Notes: generated from the letters alone by a model not told the origin. DNA of 64,000 nt from Uranotaenia lowii (GCF_029784155.1 NC_073692.1:333951920-334015919); one strand, 5' to 3'. Shown: positions 31,772 to 44,806, counted from the stretch's first letter. A program made the numbers and translations.

Positions 31772-32291
31772 TGTTTGATACTTACCGTGCGAATGTACAA
31801 CCCTGGAATTGATGAGTGAGGATTTGATTGTTTTGTGAGATGGACTGAGGAGGGAGGAAAAGCGATAGCTAGTGCTAACGAGCCACCCGACGACGACCTA
31901 TTGTTACCCAGCCAACCTGCTCGTGATCTCCAGTTGCCACCCGAGTCTAGAGCCGATTGGTTTGTGCGTGAACACCGATCTGGCTAGTTTTTTTTATATA
32001 AGTTTTTATAATTGTAAAAGTTGAGCGAATAGTAAAAGTTTATAGTTGCATGAAATTGCATGCCTTTGTTAATACGAGGAATCGAAAAATCCTCCCGGAA
32101 GACCTTAAAAATCAAATCGGTGAATAAGTCCGATAACGTGCGGTGGCATCGACTTGGAACTCCGCCATTGTTCCTTTTGCATGCGGTCTTGGTTGGGGAA
32201 TTCTGAGCCAAACGGACAACGGCGAACGTTGGGATAGGACGAGGATGCTATCGAAGGAACCAACGCAGGTAATCGGTCCTATTCCCAGCCA
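31772..32291 (+). repeat. BEL-2 5' LTR, duplicated copy (unit 1)
   Basis: 520 bp, same as 35877-36396. Followed by a tRNA-Tyr-type primer site at 32294-32311 (TGGTCCTTCGAGCCGGAT). Confidence 0.9.
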
Positions 32292-33302
32292 TTTGGTCCT
32301 TCGAGCCGGATGACCTGGACCTCAGATTGGTTTCGGAATTCCGGAAGGTAACGCCATTTTGCACGCTATCTGGTCTGGCGCTATTGTTCGGTCGGAACAA
32401 TCGGACGACTCCATGGGTATTCCTGGTTTGGCGTGGTATCGCCATCTTCAGCACCACACACATCGTGCTCGTTTGATTGGGCAATTTGGTTCTACGGTCG
32501 GTTGATCACAAGGGTGATCTGGTTTACGGGGCCCAAGCGAAACGCAGCAGATTTGGAGGAGCTTACTGGTCAGTTTGGTACAGCGCATCGGTTCATCGTG
32601 TTGCACGGTTTCGGGAAACGGTCGGTTTCCATTGGGTCGGTGTCGATTGGTTCGGCAGCAGGGTTCGAGAGCGGACAAAGGTTCGGTAAGGTGGCAACTA
32701 TACAACGCAGGTTCAACGCAGTGGTTCTACAAGGTTGGCTCGGGTAAGCATCAACAACGGGTCGAATAGCTTATATACCAGTCCATCTCAAATTTCCCAC
32801 TCGGTTCGGTTGGATCAACTGATTTCATTTTCATCAATCAACATTCAACATTCCTCACAACATTCGTCAATCAACTCTCATCAATGAAATTCATCAATCA
32901 ACTCTAATTCCAACAATCTTCGAGCAACTTTAGTGAAATTTTCGAAGTGTTTTCCGACCGTGGTGGTACTGCAGTGGTTCTGCATTTATGTACTGAAAAT
33001 TGTTAATTTGTGTCGGATTTTTTGTGTTTCATGTTTGTGAATGAGAAAATTTATTTTTATAGTGTATGAAGTTTATTGGATCGAATTTTATCATCAACTG
33101 CATTTTTAAATAAAATACTGAAACATAATTTTCGTTGATTACACTTTTTGCGTGTGAAGCCCTGGGTGTGTTACCGGCTGGAATTCAAGTCTCATTCGTT
33201 GGATGAAAACAAACTGGAGTTAAGATTCTCTTTGGAACATTTTGTTGAAACAAATTGGAGCTAAGGTTCACTTTGTTGGTTTTTTGATTGGAAAAGTCCA
33301 AA

Positions 33303-35365
33303 ATGCCTCCCAAGGTATCCAAGTCAAGCAGTCTAAAGACTTTGCGGGTTAAATTGTCGGAAACTATTACGGATTTTGAAGATATAAGAAAGTTTATCTC
33401 AATTATCGGAGAAACTACCACGTGCAGTCAGGTTAAGGTGAGACTGGAAAGGCTTGACGATTTGTGGGAGAGATTTAGCGATACGATTATCGAAGTGAAA
33501 ACTCATGAAGATTTTGTTGCGGAAGATTTTAACTTTTCTAAGGAACGCCAAGATGTTAGCGATTTTTACTATGAGGCCAAGGCTGTGTTGATGGATAAGC
33601 TTAAAGAGCTGCAGGAGCCTTTTGTCGATAGTGTTGATCGCTTGAATGATTCGGCTGCCCATCATACACTAGATCATGTTCGGTTACCACAAATAAAATT
33701 GCAGACATTTAGCGGAAACATTGATGAATGGATGAGCTTTCGTGATCTGTTACTTCTCTCATTCACTGGAAAACTGATCTTCCAGATGTAGAGAAGTTTC
33801 ATTATCTGAAGGGCTGTCTGCAAGGTGAGCCAAAGAGTTTGGTCGATTCTCTACAAATTACCCGAGCAAATTATCAGGTGGCTTGGGATCTTTTGGTCAA
33901 GCGTTACAATAATAGTAAGTTGTTGAAGAAGAAACAAATTCAAGCTTTATTTAGGCTTCCTCAACTTACAAAAGAATCCCCATCGGAATTGCACAGTTTG
34001 GTTGAAGATTTTCAAAAAGCGGTTCAAATTTTAGATCAGGCAGTCCAATCTGCTGATTACAAGGATTTGCTGTTGATACATTTGCTAACGAGTAGTTTAG
34101 ATCCAGTTACTCGTCGCAGTTGGGAAGAACACTCGGCATCTGAGGAACAAGAGACAATTTCCCAGCTTATGGATTTTCTTCAGAAAAGGGTCACTGTTTT
34201 GGAGTCTTTACCGGTTAAATCTGCAGATACTAAATTCGCTCAGCAGCATCCTTCGAAGTTTCGGTTACCATTTGTAAAAACAAGCTACGGATCCTTCCAA
34301 ACGTCAGGTTCAAATTGCCCCATGTGTTCTGGTGGTCACTTCTTATATGAGTGTGCTGAGTTTAAAAAACTAAACGCAACGGAAAGGGACTCGGTCTTGT
34401 TGAAACAAGAGTTGTGTCGAAATTGTCTTCGAGCTGGACACCAGTCAAGGGAATGCAAATCAAAATTCTCTTGTCGGAATTGTAAGGGACGTCATCACAC
34501 CTTGGTTTGCTTTCGAGATGGTAAAGGAAATATTGCAAGCACAAGTAGCTCAAATTATCGGAACCACGGAAATTCGGTAAATTCGGCAAGCATAGAGTCA
34601 GATGAGTCAGTGAACGTCACGTCAGTGTCGGCGTCAGGTGTGGAGCGTCCGTCTACGGTTTTACTAGCTACGGCGGTGGTTTGGTTGGAAGATGAATATG
34701 GTCGGAAGGTTCCGGCAAGAGCACTTCTCGATTCCGGGTCGGAATGCAATTTTGCCACGGAAAGATTGAGTCAGCTTATCAAGGCAAGTCGGAAAAAGGT
34801 GTCGGTTACTGTGCAAGGAATTGGTCAATCAAATGCACAGGTGAAGCAACAAATTCGAGCAAAATTACGGTCGAGAGTGTCAGACTTTTCTCTAACGACG
34901 GATTTTCTAGTTTTGCCTAAGGTTACTGCAAACTTACCAACGCAATCGGTTGATATTTCGGGCTGGAGAATGCCCCAGGAAATAACTTCGGCAGACCCAG
35001 CATTTTTCACATGCAGATCAGTAGACCTTGTGTTGGGCATTGAATCATTTTTCTCGTTCTTCAAATCAGGTCAGGAAATTTCTCTGGGCAACAACCTCCC
35101 AACACTGATTGAGTCTGTTTTTGGATGGGTGATTTGCGGTGGTCAATCTCTATCAAGCAAAGGTGACCAAATCACCTGTAATGTGTCAGTTTCGGAAACT
35201 ATAGAGGACATGGTTTCACGTTTTTGGTTGAGCGAGGAAATCGATGTTGGTCCCAGTTTTTCGCCTGAAGAAGCACGCTGTGAAGAGATTTTTAAAAAAG
35301 ACGTTCAACGTTCTGAAGATGGTCGGTATATTGTCAGTTTACCAAAGAATGAGTCTGTCATTCAG
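33303..35365 (+). pseudogene. BEL-2 Gag and start of Pol, truncated copy in unit 1
   Basis: Duplicate of 37408-39470. It has the same one-base frame break near 33755 after the conserved DEWMSFRDL block, and then runs from 33839. It is cut at 35365 by the duplication junction, after which a few foreign codons precede a stop at 35446. It lacks reverse transcriptase and everything after it. Residue differences from unit 2 reduce to one Ser/Leu change. Confidence 0.9.
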
Positions 35366-35835
35366 TCAACAGTCAACATTCTTACCAGCTTATTTTTCAT
35401 AATGATTTTTTCCAGATGTAGAAGATATCAGCTCAGGAAAAACTAGTCAAACTCACCCAGGTTTGAAACGAAGTTTCCGTATAATATACAGGGTGTTTTG
35501 CAGTATTCCTCTAGCATCGAATTGGATTAAATTCGGGATTATAATGGAATTCTGAAATTTGTAACCATGAAAAATTATAACTTCTAATTGACTTTCAGTG
35601 CCGCAAATAAAGAGATCGCAAACTATAGAATTTTCTAAAATTATCCCATTTTTATTAATTTCTCCCCCCAGAATTATCGAACAACAAACGACTTACCAAG
35701 GATCTTTATGATCTTCCTTGTTGGGCCTGTTTCGGACCACTTAAAGGGTGATACGGTCAAAATTTGGTCAATATCTACTTGACGTATTTCTTTCAATTTT
35801 GCATTTAAAAAACCTGAACATCCCTCTATTTGAAG

Positions 35836-35863
<28 letters not shown>
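35836..35863. repeat. (GT)14 microsatellite, unit 2
   Basis: Identical in length to 31731-31758. Microsatellites normally diverge fastest, so equality argues for a very recent or artefactual duplication. Confidence 0.9.
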
Positions 35864-35866
<3 letters not shown>

Positions 35867-35876
35867 ATGTTGCTCC

Positions 35877-36396
35877 TGTTTGATACTTACCGTGCGAATG
35901 TACAACCCTGGAATTGATGAGTGAGGATTTGATTGTTTTGTGAGATGGACTGAGGAGGGAGGAAAAGCGATAGCTAGTGCTAACGAGCCACCCGACGACG
36001 ACCTATTGTTACCCAGCCAACCTGCTCGTGATCTCCAGTTGCCACCCGAGTCTAGAGCCGATTGGTTTGTGCGTGAACACCGATCTGGCTAGTTTTTTTT
36101 ATATAAGTTTTTATAATTGTAAAAGTTGAGCGAATAGTAAAAGTTTATAGTTGCATGAAATTGCATGCCTTTGTTAATACGAGGAATCGAAAAATCCTCC
36201 CGGAAGACCTTAAAAATCAAATCGGTGAATAAGTCCGATAACGTGCGGTGGCATCGACTTGGAACTCCGCCATTGTTCCTTTTGCATGCGGTCTTGGTTG
36301 GGGAATTCTGAGCCAAACGGACAACGGCGAACGTTGGGATAGGACGAGGATGCTATCGAAGGAACCAACGCAGGTAATCGGTCCTATTCCCAGCCA
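35877..36396 (+). repeat. BEL-2 5' LTR (unit 2, adjacent to the full element)
   Basis: 520 bp, begins TGTTTGATACTTACC and ends TTCCCAGCCA. It pairs with 42991-43510. Confidence 0.92.
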
Positions 36397-36398
36397 TT

Positions 36399-36416
36399 TG
36401 GTCCTTCGAGCCGGAT
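36399..36416 (+). other. BEL-2 primer binding site (tRNA-Tyr type)
   Basis: TGGTCCTTCGAGCCGGAT follows the LTR by two bases, identical to the BEL-1 site and complementary to the 3' end of tRNA-Tyr. Confidence 0.8.
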
Positions 36417-37407
36417 GACCTGGACCTCAGATTGGTTTCGGAATTCCGGAAGGTAACGCCATTTTGCACGCTATCTGGTCTGGCGCTATTGTTCGGTCGG
36501 AACAATCGGACGACTCCATGGGTATTCCTGGTTTGGCGTGGTATCGCCATCTTCAGCACCACACACATCGTGCTCGTTTGATTGGGCAATTTGGTTCTAC
36601 GGTCGGTTGATCACAAGGGTGATCTGGTTTACGGGGCCCAAGCGAAACGCAGCAGATTTGGAGGAGCTTACTGGTCAGTTTGGTACAGCGCATCGGTTCA
36701 TCGTGTTGCACGGTTTCGGGAAACGGTCGGTTTCCATTGGGTCGGTGTCGATTGGTTCGGCAGCAGGGTTCGAGAGCGGACAAAGGTTCGGTAAGGTGGC
36801 AACTATACAACGCAGGTTCAACGCAGTGGTTCTACAAGGTTGGCTCGGGTAAGCATCAACAACGGGTCGAATAGCTTATATACCAGTCCATCTCAAATTT
36901 CCCACTCGGTTCGGTTGGATCAACTGATTTCATTTTCATCAATCAACATTCAACATTCCTCACAACATTCGTCAATCAACTCTCATCAATGAAATTCATC
37001 AATCAACTCTAATTCCAACAATCTTCGAGCAACTTTAGTGAAATTTTCGAAGTGTTTTCCGACCGTGGTGGTACTGCAGTGGTTCTGCATTTATGTACTG
37101 AAAATTGTTAATTTGTGTCGGATTTTTTGTGTTTCATGTTTGTGAATGAGAAAATTTATTTTTATAGTGTATGAAGTTTATTGGATCGAATTTTATCATC
37201 AACTGCATTTTTAAATAAAATACTGAAACATAATTTTCGTTGATTACACTTTTTGCGTGTGAAGCCCTGGGTGTGTTACCGGCTGGAATTCAAGTCTCAT
37301 TCGTTGGATGAAAACAAACTGGAGTTAAGATTCTCTTTGGAACATTTTGTTGAAACAAATTGGAGCTAAGGTTCACTTTGTTGGTTTTTTGATTGGAAAA
37401 GTCCAAA
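36417..37407 (+). other. BEL-2 5' leader
   Basis: About 1 kb between primer site and the first ATG of the Gag frame. Short open frames on both strands are reproduced in unit 1 and look like chance frames. It contains short ATCAATCAAC-type direct repeats near 36940-37010. Confidence 0.5.
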
Positions 37408-40400
37408 ATGCCTCCCAAGGTATCCAAGTCAAGCAGTCTAAAGACTTTGCGGGTTAAATTGTCGGAAACTATTACGGATTTTGAAGATATAAGAAAGTTT
37501 ATCTCAATTATCGGAGAAACTACCACGTGCAGTCAGGTTAAGGTGAGACTGGAAAGGCTTGACGATTTGTGGGAGAGATTTAGCGATACGATTATCGAAG
37601 TGAAAACTCATGAAGATTTTGTTGCGGAAGATTTTAACTTTTCTAAGGAACGCCAAGATGTTAGCGATTTTTACTATGAGGCCAAGGCTGTGTTGATGGA
37701 TAAGCTTAAAGAGCTGCAGGAGCCTTTTGTCGATAGTGTTGATCGCTTGAATGATTCGGCTGCCCATCATACACTAGATCATGTTCGGTTACCACAAATA
37801 AAATTGCAGACATTTAGCGGAAACATTGATGAATGGATGAGCTTTCGTGATCTGTTACTTCTCTCATTCACTGGAAAACTGATCTTCCAGATGTAGAGAA
37901 GTTTCATTATCTGAAGGGCTGTCTGCAAGGTGAGCCAAAGAGTTTGGTCGATTCTCTACAAATTACCCGAGCAAATTATCAGGTGGCTTGGGATCTTTTG
38001 GTCAAGCGTTACAATAATAGTAAGTTGTTGAAGAAGAAACAAATTCAAGCTTTATTTAGGCTTCCTCAACTTACAAAAGAATCCCCATCGGAATTGCACA
38101 GTTTGGTTGAAGATTTTCAAAAAGCGGTTCAAATTTTAGATCAGGCAGTCCAATCTGCTGATTACAAGGATTTGCTGTTGATACATTTGCTAACGAGTAG
38201 TTTAGATCCAGTTACTCGTCGCAGTTGGGAAGAACACTCGGCATCTGAGGAACAAGAGACAATTTCCCAGCTTATGGATTTTCTTCAGAAAAGGGTCACT
38301 GTTTTGGAGTCTTTACCGGTTAAATCTGCAGATACTAAATTCGCTCAGCAGCATCCTTCGAAGTTTCGGTTACCATTTGTAAAAACAAGCTACGGATCCT
38401 TCCAAACGTCAGGTTCAAATTGCCCCATGTGTTCTGGTGGTCACTTCTTATATGAGTGTGCTGAGTTTAAAAAACTAAACGCAACGGAAAGGGACTCGGT
38501 CTTGTTGAAACAAGAGTTGTGTCGAAATTGTCTTCGAGCTGGACACCAGTCAAGGGAATGCAAATCAAAATTCTCTTGTCGGAATTGTAAGGGACGTCAT
38601 CACACCTTGGTTTGCTTTCGAGATGGTAAAGGAAATATTGCAAGCACAAGTAGCTCAAATTATCGGAACCACGGAAATTCGGTAAATTCGGCAAGCATAG
38701 AGTCAGATGAGTCAGTGAACGTCACGTCAGTGTCGGCGTCAGGTGTGGAGCGTCCGTCTACGGTTTTACTAGCTACGGCGGTGGTTTGGTTGGAAGATGA
38801 ATATGGTCGGAAGGTTCCGGCAAGAGCACTTCTCGATTCCGGGTCGGAATGCAATTTTGCCACGGAAAGATTGAGTCAGCTTATCAAGGCAAGTCGGAAA
38901 AAGGTGTCGGTTACTGTGCAAGGAATTGGTCAATCAAATGCACAGGTGAAGCAACAAATTCGAGCAAAATTACGGTCGAGAGTGTCAGACTTTTCTCTAA
39001 CGACGGATTTTCTAGTTTTGCCTAAGGTTACTGCAAACTTACCAACGCAATCGGTTGATATTTCGGGCTGGAGAATGCCCCAGGAAATAACTTTGGCAGA
39101 CCCAGCATTTTTCACATGCAGATCAGTAGACCTTGTGTTGGGCATTGAATCATTTTTCTCGTTCTTCAAATCAGGTCAGGAAATTTCTCTGGGCAACAAC
39201 CTCCCAACACTGATTGAGTCTGTTTTTGGATGGGTGATTTGCGGTGGTCAATCTCTATCAAGCAAAGGTGACCAAATCACCTGTAATGTGTCAGTTTCGG
39301 AAACTATAGAGGACATGGTTTCACGTTTTTGGTTGAGCGAGGAAATCGATGTTGGTCCCAGTTTTTCGCCTGAAGAAGCACGCTGTGAAGAGATTTTTAA
39401 AAAAGACGTTCAACGTTCTGAAGATGGTCGGTATATTGTCAGTTTACCAAAGAATGAGTCTGTCATTCAGCGTTTGGGTGAATCGAAGAGAATCGCGATC
39501 GACCGTCTCAAGGGTACAGAGCGCAGGTTAGCTCGGAATCCTGTTTTATATGAAGAATATCATAAATTTATGAATGAGTACATACAGTTGGGTCATATGC
39601 GAAAGGTTGAGGAAACGGATGCCAAAAAGCGGTGCTTTCTCCCACATCACCCAGTTCTGAAAGAGGCCAGCACAACGACTAAAGTTCGTGTTGTCTTCGA
39701 CGCAAGTTGCAAAACTTCTTCAGGCGTTTCTTTGAATGAGGCTTTGCTGCTGGGTCCGACAATTCAACAAGATCTTCGCTCCATTATTTTGCGCAGTCGG
39801 ACAAGACAAATCATGATCGTTTCAGACGTCGAAAAAATGTTTCGGCAAGTTTATGTCAGGCAGGAAGATCGGCCTCTACAATGCATTCTTTGGAGAGGTT
39901 CTCCAGAAGAGGAAATAAACGTCTACGAAATGAATACGGTCACATATGGTACGAAGCCAGCTCCATTCTTAGCAACTAGGGCCCTGAAACAATTAGCCAT
40001 TGATGAAAGAGAAAACTACTCAAAGGCAGCACAGGTACTGCTGAACGATGTCTATATGGATGACGTCATAACCGGAGCAGACACAACGGAAGAAGCGATT
40101 ATTTTGCGTCAGGAACTCGACTCCATCATGAATGCGGGTGGATTTTTACTTCGGAAATGGGCTTCGAAAAGTCCTGAAGTGTTGAAAGGAGTTTCACAGC
40201 AAAACTTAGCGATCAAGGAATCAGACGAAATCCTGTTGGACCCAGACCCGTCAGTTACTACGCTTGGTTTAGTTTGGAGACCAAAGTCAGACGTTTTGAA
40301 ACTCAAATTTCAAATTCCACGGTTAGAGTTGACGGAACAGTTAACGAAAAGAAAAATCTTGTCAGTTATAGCGTCTTTGTTTGACCCACTGGGCCTGGTT

Positions 40401-42683
40401 GGAGCTGCCATCACGACAGCAAAAATTTTCTTACAATTACTTTGGACCTACGAAGACAGTAATGGTAAAAAATTGGATTGGGATTCTCCTCTATCTAAAA
40501 CGGTGGGTGAGTAATGGTGGAAATTTTATAAACAACTCCCCTTGCTACAAGAAATTACTATTGATCGTCGCTTAATCATTCCTAATGCTGTTTTAGTGGA
40601 AATACATTGTTTTTCGGATGCGTCAGTAAAGGCTTTTGGCACGTGTGCTTACGTGAAAAGCAAAGATGCAGAGGGCATTGTTTGGATACGGTTGGTCAGT
40701 TCTAAATCCAAGGTTGCACCACTTAAGTGTCAGTCGATTCCACGTTTGGAGCTGTGCGGCGCTTTGATGGCTGCCCAACTCTACCAAAAGCTAGCAGAAT
40801 CGCTTCAAATATCGTGTAAGGTATATTTTTGGACAGACTCTTCATGCGTCTTGCGTCTGGCGACACCCTCCACATGGACTACATACGTCGCAAATCGTGT
40901 TTCTAAAATTCAAATCATAACAGAAGGCCACACTTGGAGTCATGTTGCAGGAGTTGATAATCCAGCGGATATTATTTCTCGCGGTATTTATCCAGAATCT
41001 ATTTTAGAAAACTCACTATGGTGGAAGGGACCCAGTTGGTTAATTCATGACCCAGAATTTTGGCCTAAATCTATCTTACAATCGTCGAATGAAGTTGAAG
41101 AAGAGAGATGTCGGAAAACTGTTGCTAACGTTTCCGCACCGTTAGCAGACTTCAACGACTGGTATATTAGTCATCACGCCACATATACGGATTTAATACG
41201 AAAAACAGCGTACTATTTGCGACTCATGGAATTATTAAAACTGCCCAAAGAGATGCGCAAGAACTCCGGATTTTTATCCACGGCTGAGCTAAAAGTAGCA
41301 GAACACATTTTAGTTTCCCGAGTGCAACGTGAAACGTTTCCCAATGAATGGAAAGCTTTGTCATCTGGTCAGGTTGTTGCATGTAAATCCCCTTTACGTT
41401 GGTTCAATCCTTACATTTCTCCTGAAGATGGGATCATGAGAATTGGTGGCAGATTGAGTCATTCACAGGAATCAGCTGATACAAAGCACCAGATTATCCT
41501 ACCAGCTAAACACCCTTTCACACAGAAGCTGATAGAACACTACCACGAAAAGCTGATGCATGCGGGCCCTCAACTTATGCTAGCTGTAATTAGGCTGAAA
41601 TACTGGCCCCTTGGTGGAAGAAATTTAATAAGGTTTGTTGTTCATCGGTGTATGAGATGCTTCAAATCAAAACCGTTGTTAGTTCAGCAGCAAATGGGTG
41701 ACCTCCCCCCTGCTCGGGTTACACCGTCAAGAGCATTCTGCAAAACCGGAATTGATTATTTCGGTCCTGTTTTTATAAGGCCAGGACCCAGGAGAGTAGC
41801 AGTAAAGGCCTATGTCGCTGTCTTTGTCTGCATGGCGGTAAAGGCAGTACATTTAGAGCTAGTGTCAGACTTATCGACAGGAAGATTCCTTCAAGCTCTG
41901 AGAAGATTTTTTGGGCGCAGAGGAAAATGCCAAGAAATATTCTCAGATAATGGGACTAACTTTGTGGGAGCCAAGAACTACCTTCAAGGTCTCAGGCATC
42001 TTTTGCAAAATAAAGATTTCCAAGAGAAGGTTTCGAAGGAATGCGCCAATGATGGAATCAAATTTCATTTTAATCGCCCAAGTGGTCCGCACTTTGGTGG
42101 CTTATGGGAGTCAGCTGTTAAGTCTGCGAAACAACATCTTTTCAAGGTCATGAAGGAAACAGCGCTCTCGATTGAAGACATGACAACACTTCTGGTTCAG
42201 GTAGAAGCCTGCCTGAATTCCAGACCGTTAACTAAGATGTCTGATGACCCTGACGATCTCGAACCATTGACGCCTGCTCATTTTTTAATTGGTTCATCAC
42301 TGCAGTCGATTCCTGAAGAAGAGCTGGTAAATATTCCCTTTAACCGCCTTGATGCAATTCGATCCGTTCAGAAAAATCTTCTGAATTTCTGGAAGCGCTG
42401 GAAAACGGAATATTTAAATCTACTACAAGGAAGAACAAAGCGTTGGCGTCCGGCAGTGTCGATAGATGTTGGTCGATTGGTCGTAATCCAGGAAGATCAT
42501 CTTCCGCCACTTAAGTGGAAAATGGGAAGAATTTACGAGGTTCATCCGGGAGAAGATGAGATTGTGAGAGTAGTCACTCTTAAAACAGAAAAAGGATTTG
42601 TGAAGCGACCAGTTGAGAAAATATGTTTGCTGCCGATTTCGGAATCGAATGATTTGAACGGAATGTCGTCATCAAAATTATGA
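37408..42683 (+). pseudogene. BEL-2 Gag-Pol polyprotein, broken
   Basis: The first ATG is at 37408. A one-base frame break lies near 37855, in the conserved Gag block after FRDL. From 37944 the frame carries the Cys/His region (CRNCLRAGHQSREC, CRNCKGRHHTLVC), protease (LLDSGSECNF) and reverse transcriptase with an intact YMDD (about 40054-40065). A TAA at 40512-40514 interrupts it, after which the same frame continues with RNase H (CFSDASVKAFGTCAYV, WTDSSCVL), integrase (GIDYFGPV, FSDNGTNFVG, HFGGLWESA) and the C-terminal BEL domain to 42683. Two lesions make this copy non-autonomous, even though the LTRs are nearly identical. Confidence 0.9.
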
Positions 42684-42977
42684 AAATGTCAGAAAGATAG
42701 AGTCTGTTTACTGTCAGAATGTGTATGATTGATAGTCAGAAATAAAAAATAAAGTTTGTTTGTTTTGACTGAGGTGAAGAAATAAAAGAATAATTTGAGC
42801 CTGTATAAAAGTCTGAAAGTTAGTGTCGGAAATGTCTGAATAACTGTGAAAAAGGTCTCTGTTTGAAAAGCATGAGTATGCTTTGGTCACATTGGAAAAA
42901 AAGAGATGTCGGTTTGTCAAAATAATTGATGTTTTTTAAAAGGGTTGATGAATGATTCAGAAAATGCTGCATTTTCA

Positions 42978-42990
42978 GGGTGGGTGAGGA
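42978..42990 (+). other. BEL-2 polypurine tract
   Basis: GGGTGGGTGAGGA directly precedes the 3' LTR, the expected plus-strand primer position. Confidence 0.6.
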
Positions 42991-43510
42991 GGTTTGATAC
43001 TTACCGTGCGAATGTACAACCCTGGAATTGATGAGTGAGGATTTGATTGTTTTGTGAGATGGACTGAGGAGGGAGGAAAAGCGATAGCTAGTGCTAACGA
43101 GCCACCCGACGACGACCTATTGTTACCCAGCCAACCTGCTCGTGATCTCCAGTTGCCACCCGAGTCTAGAGCCGATTGGTTTGTGCGTGAACACCGATCT
43201 GGCTAGTTTTTTTTATATAAGTTTTTATAATTGTAAAAGTTGAGCGAATAGTAAAAGTTTATAGTTGCATGAAATTGCATGCCTTTGTTAATACGAGGAA
43301 TCGAAAAATCCTCCCGGAAGACCTTAAAAATCAAATCGGTGAATAAGTCCGATAACGTGCGGTGGCATCGACTTGGAACTCCGCCATTGTTCCTTTTGCA
43401 TGCGGTCTTGGTTGGGGAATTCTGAGCCAAACGGACAACGGCGAACGTTGGGATAGGACGAGGACGCTATCGAAGGAACCAACGCAGGTAATCGGTCCTA
43501 TTCCCAGCCA
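42991..43510 (+). repeat. BEL-2 3' LTR
   Basis: 520 bp pairing with 35877-36396. Its first base is G where the 5' LTR has T, so the start could also be placed a few bases further in. Followed by target duplication GCTCC and the continuing mariner. Confidence 0.9.
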
Positions 43511-44806
43511 GCTCCTATTTTGATTTTGGAACTCACTCTTCAGTTGTCAAAATGGCGTCCAAGGAAGAAGAGCAGCGTATCAAAATTTTGCTTGCGCATC
43601 GCGAAAATCCAAGCTACTCGCACGCAAAGCAACCGTTACAAATGTAATTAAAGTTTTTGGGGAACGTTTGTCGACAGCCAGAAGGTCTGGATCGGGGGTA
43701 AATCAAAAACCGGAAGCCGCCGAGACGACAAAGAGAGTTGCCGGTAGTTTCAAGCGAAACCCTAACCTCTCTCTCCGAGATGCCGCAAATAAGCTGGGTG
43801 TATCGTCTACAACCGTGCATCGAGTCAAAAACCGAGCCGGACTATCGACTTACAAGAAAGTAGTGACTCCAAATCACGATGATAATCAAAATTGCGACGG
43901 CCAAAGCGCGATCCCGGAGGTTGTACACGACGATGCTGACGAAGTTTGACTGCGTGGTAATGGACGACGAAACCTACGCCAAAGCAGACTACAAGCAGCT
44001 TCCGGGACAGGAGTTTTATACGGCAAAGGAAGGGGAAAGGTAGTAGATATTTTAAAGCTCATGAAATTGTCAAAGTACGCGAAGAAATATCTGGTTTAGC
44101 AAGCCATCTGTACCTATGGCTTGAAAAACAGCATTTTCATAGCTTCCGGGACTGTCAACCGAGAAATTTACGTGAAAGTGTGTTTGAATAAACGTCTGCT
44201 GCCTTTCCTGAAGAAACACGTTTGTTCCGTACTGTTTTGGCCGGATTTGGCATCTTGCCATTACGGTAAAAAGGCCATGGAGTGGTACGCCGCCAACAAC
44301 GTGCAGGTGGTCCCAAGGACAAGAACCCTCCCAACACGCCAGAGCTCCGCCCAATTGAGAAATACTGGGCTATTGTCAAGCGGAACCTAAAGAAGACCAA
44401 AAAAACTGCTAAGGACGAGCAGCAGTTTAAGACAAACTGGCTTTCTGCGGCGAAGAAGGTGGACAAGGTGGCTGTACAAAATCTGATGGCAGGGGTTAAG
44501 CGTAAGGCCCAGCAACTCGGATTTGGAAAAGCGGAAGCCTAACTGAATATTTTTTTCTGAATTTTATACTAATTAAATTTGAAAAAGAAATTTAATTTGA
44601 TTTTTTAAATAAAATATTTCACCAATTTACCCGCGTTTTCCCTTGACCAAATTTTGACCGTATCACCCTTTATGTACATACTTCACTTTTGATATCTATC
44701 GTATAAGCTAAGAATTGAAATGAATGGCTTTCAATAGTCCTTGAATTTTATGAATACGCTTTTTTAGTGTTTTCATGCAACATTCAGTCTGTATTCAGTT
44801 GCTTAA

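Larger units (their letters stand above)
31261..39470. repeat. Tandem duplication of a 4105-bp unit (two copies)
   Basis: Unit 1 is 31261-35365 and unit 2 is 35366-39470. Both contain 3' flank of ppk-B, the left end of a mariner, a (GT)14 run, the BEL-2 5' LTR, leader, Gag and the start of Pol. I noticed one substitution between them (C at 34989, T at 39094), and the (GT)14 tract has equal length in both. The internal junction TCATTCAG/TCAACAGTC at 35365-35366 cuts the BEL-2 frame in unit 1, whereas unit 2 continues into the rest of the element. The duplication therefore postdates BEL-2 insertion, or it is an assembly artefact. Confidence 0.95.
31772..43510 (+). mobile_element. BEL/Pao LTR retrotransposon (BEL-2), internally duplicated
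   Basis: The element proper is 35877-43510 (7634 bp) with 520-bp LTRs ending TTCCCAGCCA. The target duplication GCTCC stands before the 5' LTR (35872-35876, and 31767-31771 in unit 1) and after the 3' LTR (43511-43515). A second partial copy of its 5' portion (31772-35365) comes from the tandem duplication. The target is a DD37E mariner. LTRs differ at one noticed interior site (T in both 5' LTRs, C at 43465) and at the first base. Confidence 0.93.
31639..44670 (+). mobile_element. DD37E-type Tc1/mariner copy 1, split by BEL-2, decayed
   Basis: The left inverted end AAGGGTGATACGGTCAAAA starts at 31639 after TA. The right end TTGACCGTATCACCCTT stops at 44670 before TA. The element resumes at 43511 after the BEL-2 3' LTR. 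Transposase remnants on the plus strand include EEEQRIKILLAHRENPSYSHAK (43570 region), VVMDDETY, FWPDLASCHYGKKAMEW and PELRPIEKYWAIVK, with 37 residues between the second Asp and the Glu. Stops and frameshifts break it in several places. The left end is also present a second time (from 35744) through the tandem duplication. A closely related copy lies inverted at 46540-47863. Confidence 0.88.

Noticed and set aside
32248..32769. Frames of 64-104 codons on both strands in the BEL-2 leader
   Set aside because: Duplicated in unit 2, mutually overlapping and without any known motif; best explained as chance frames in a GC-richer leader.
31261..39470. CRISPR-like or satellite array
   Set aside because: Only two 4.1-kb units; no short repeats with regular spacers occur anywhere in the window.
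31767..43515. Two independent BEL-2 insertions side by side
   Set aside because: Both 5' copies share the same host flank, mariner end and GCTCC, so one insertion followed by segmental duplication explains them.
43668..44542. Three separate small genes
   Set aside because: They are fragments of one decayed DD37E transposase in different frames.
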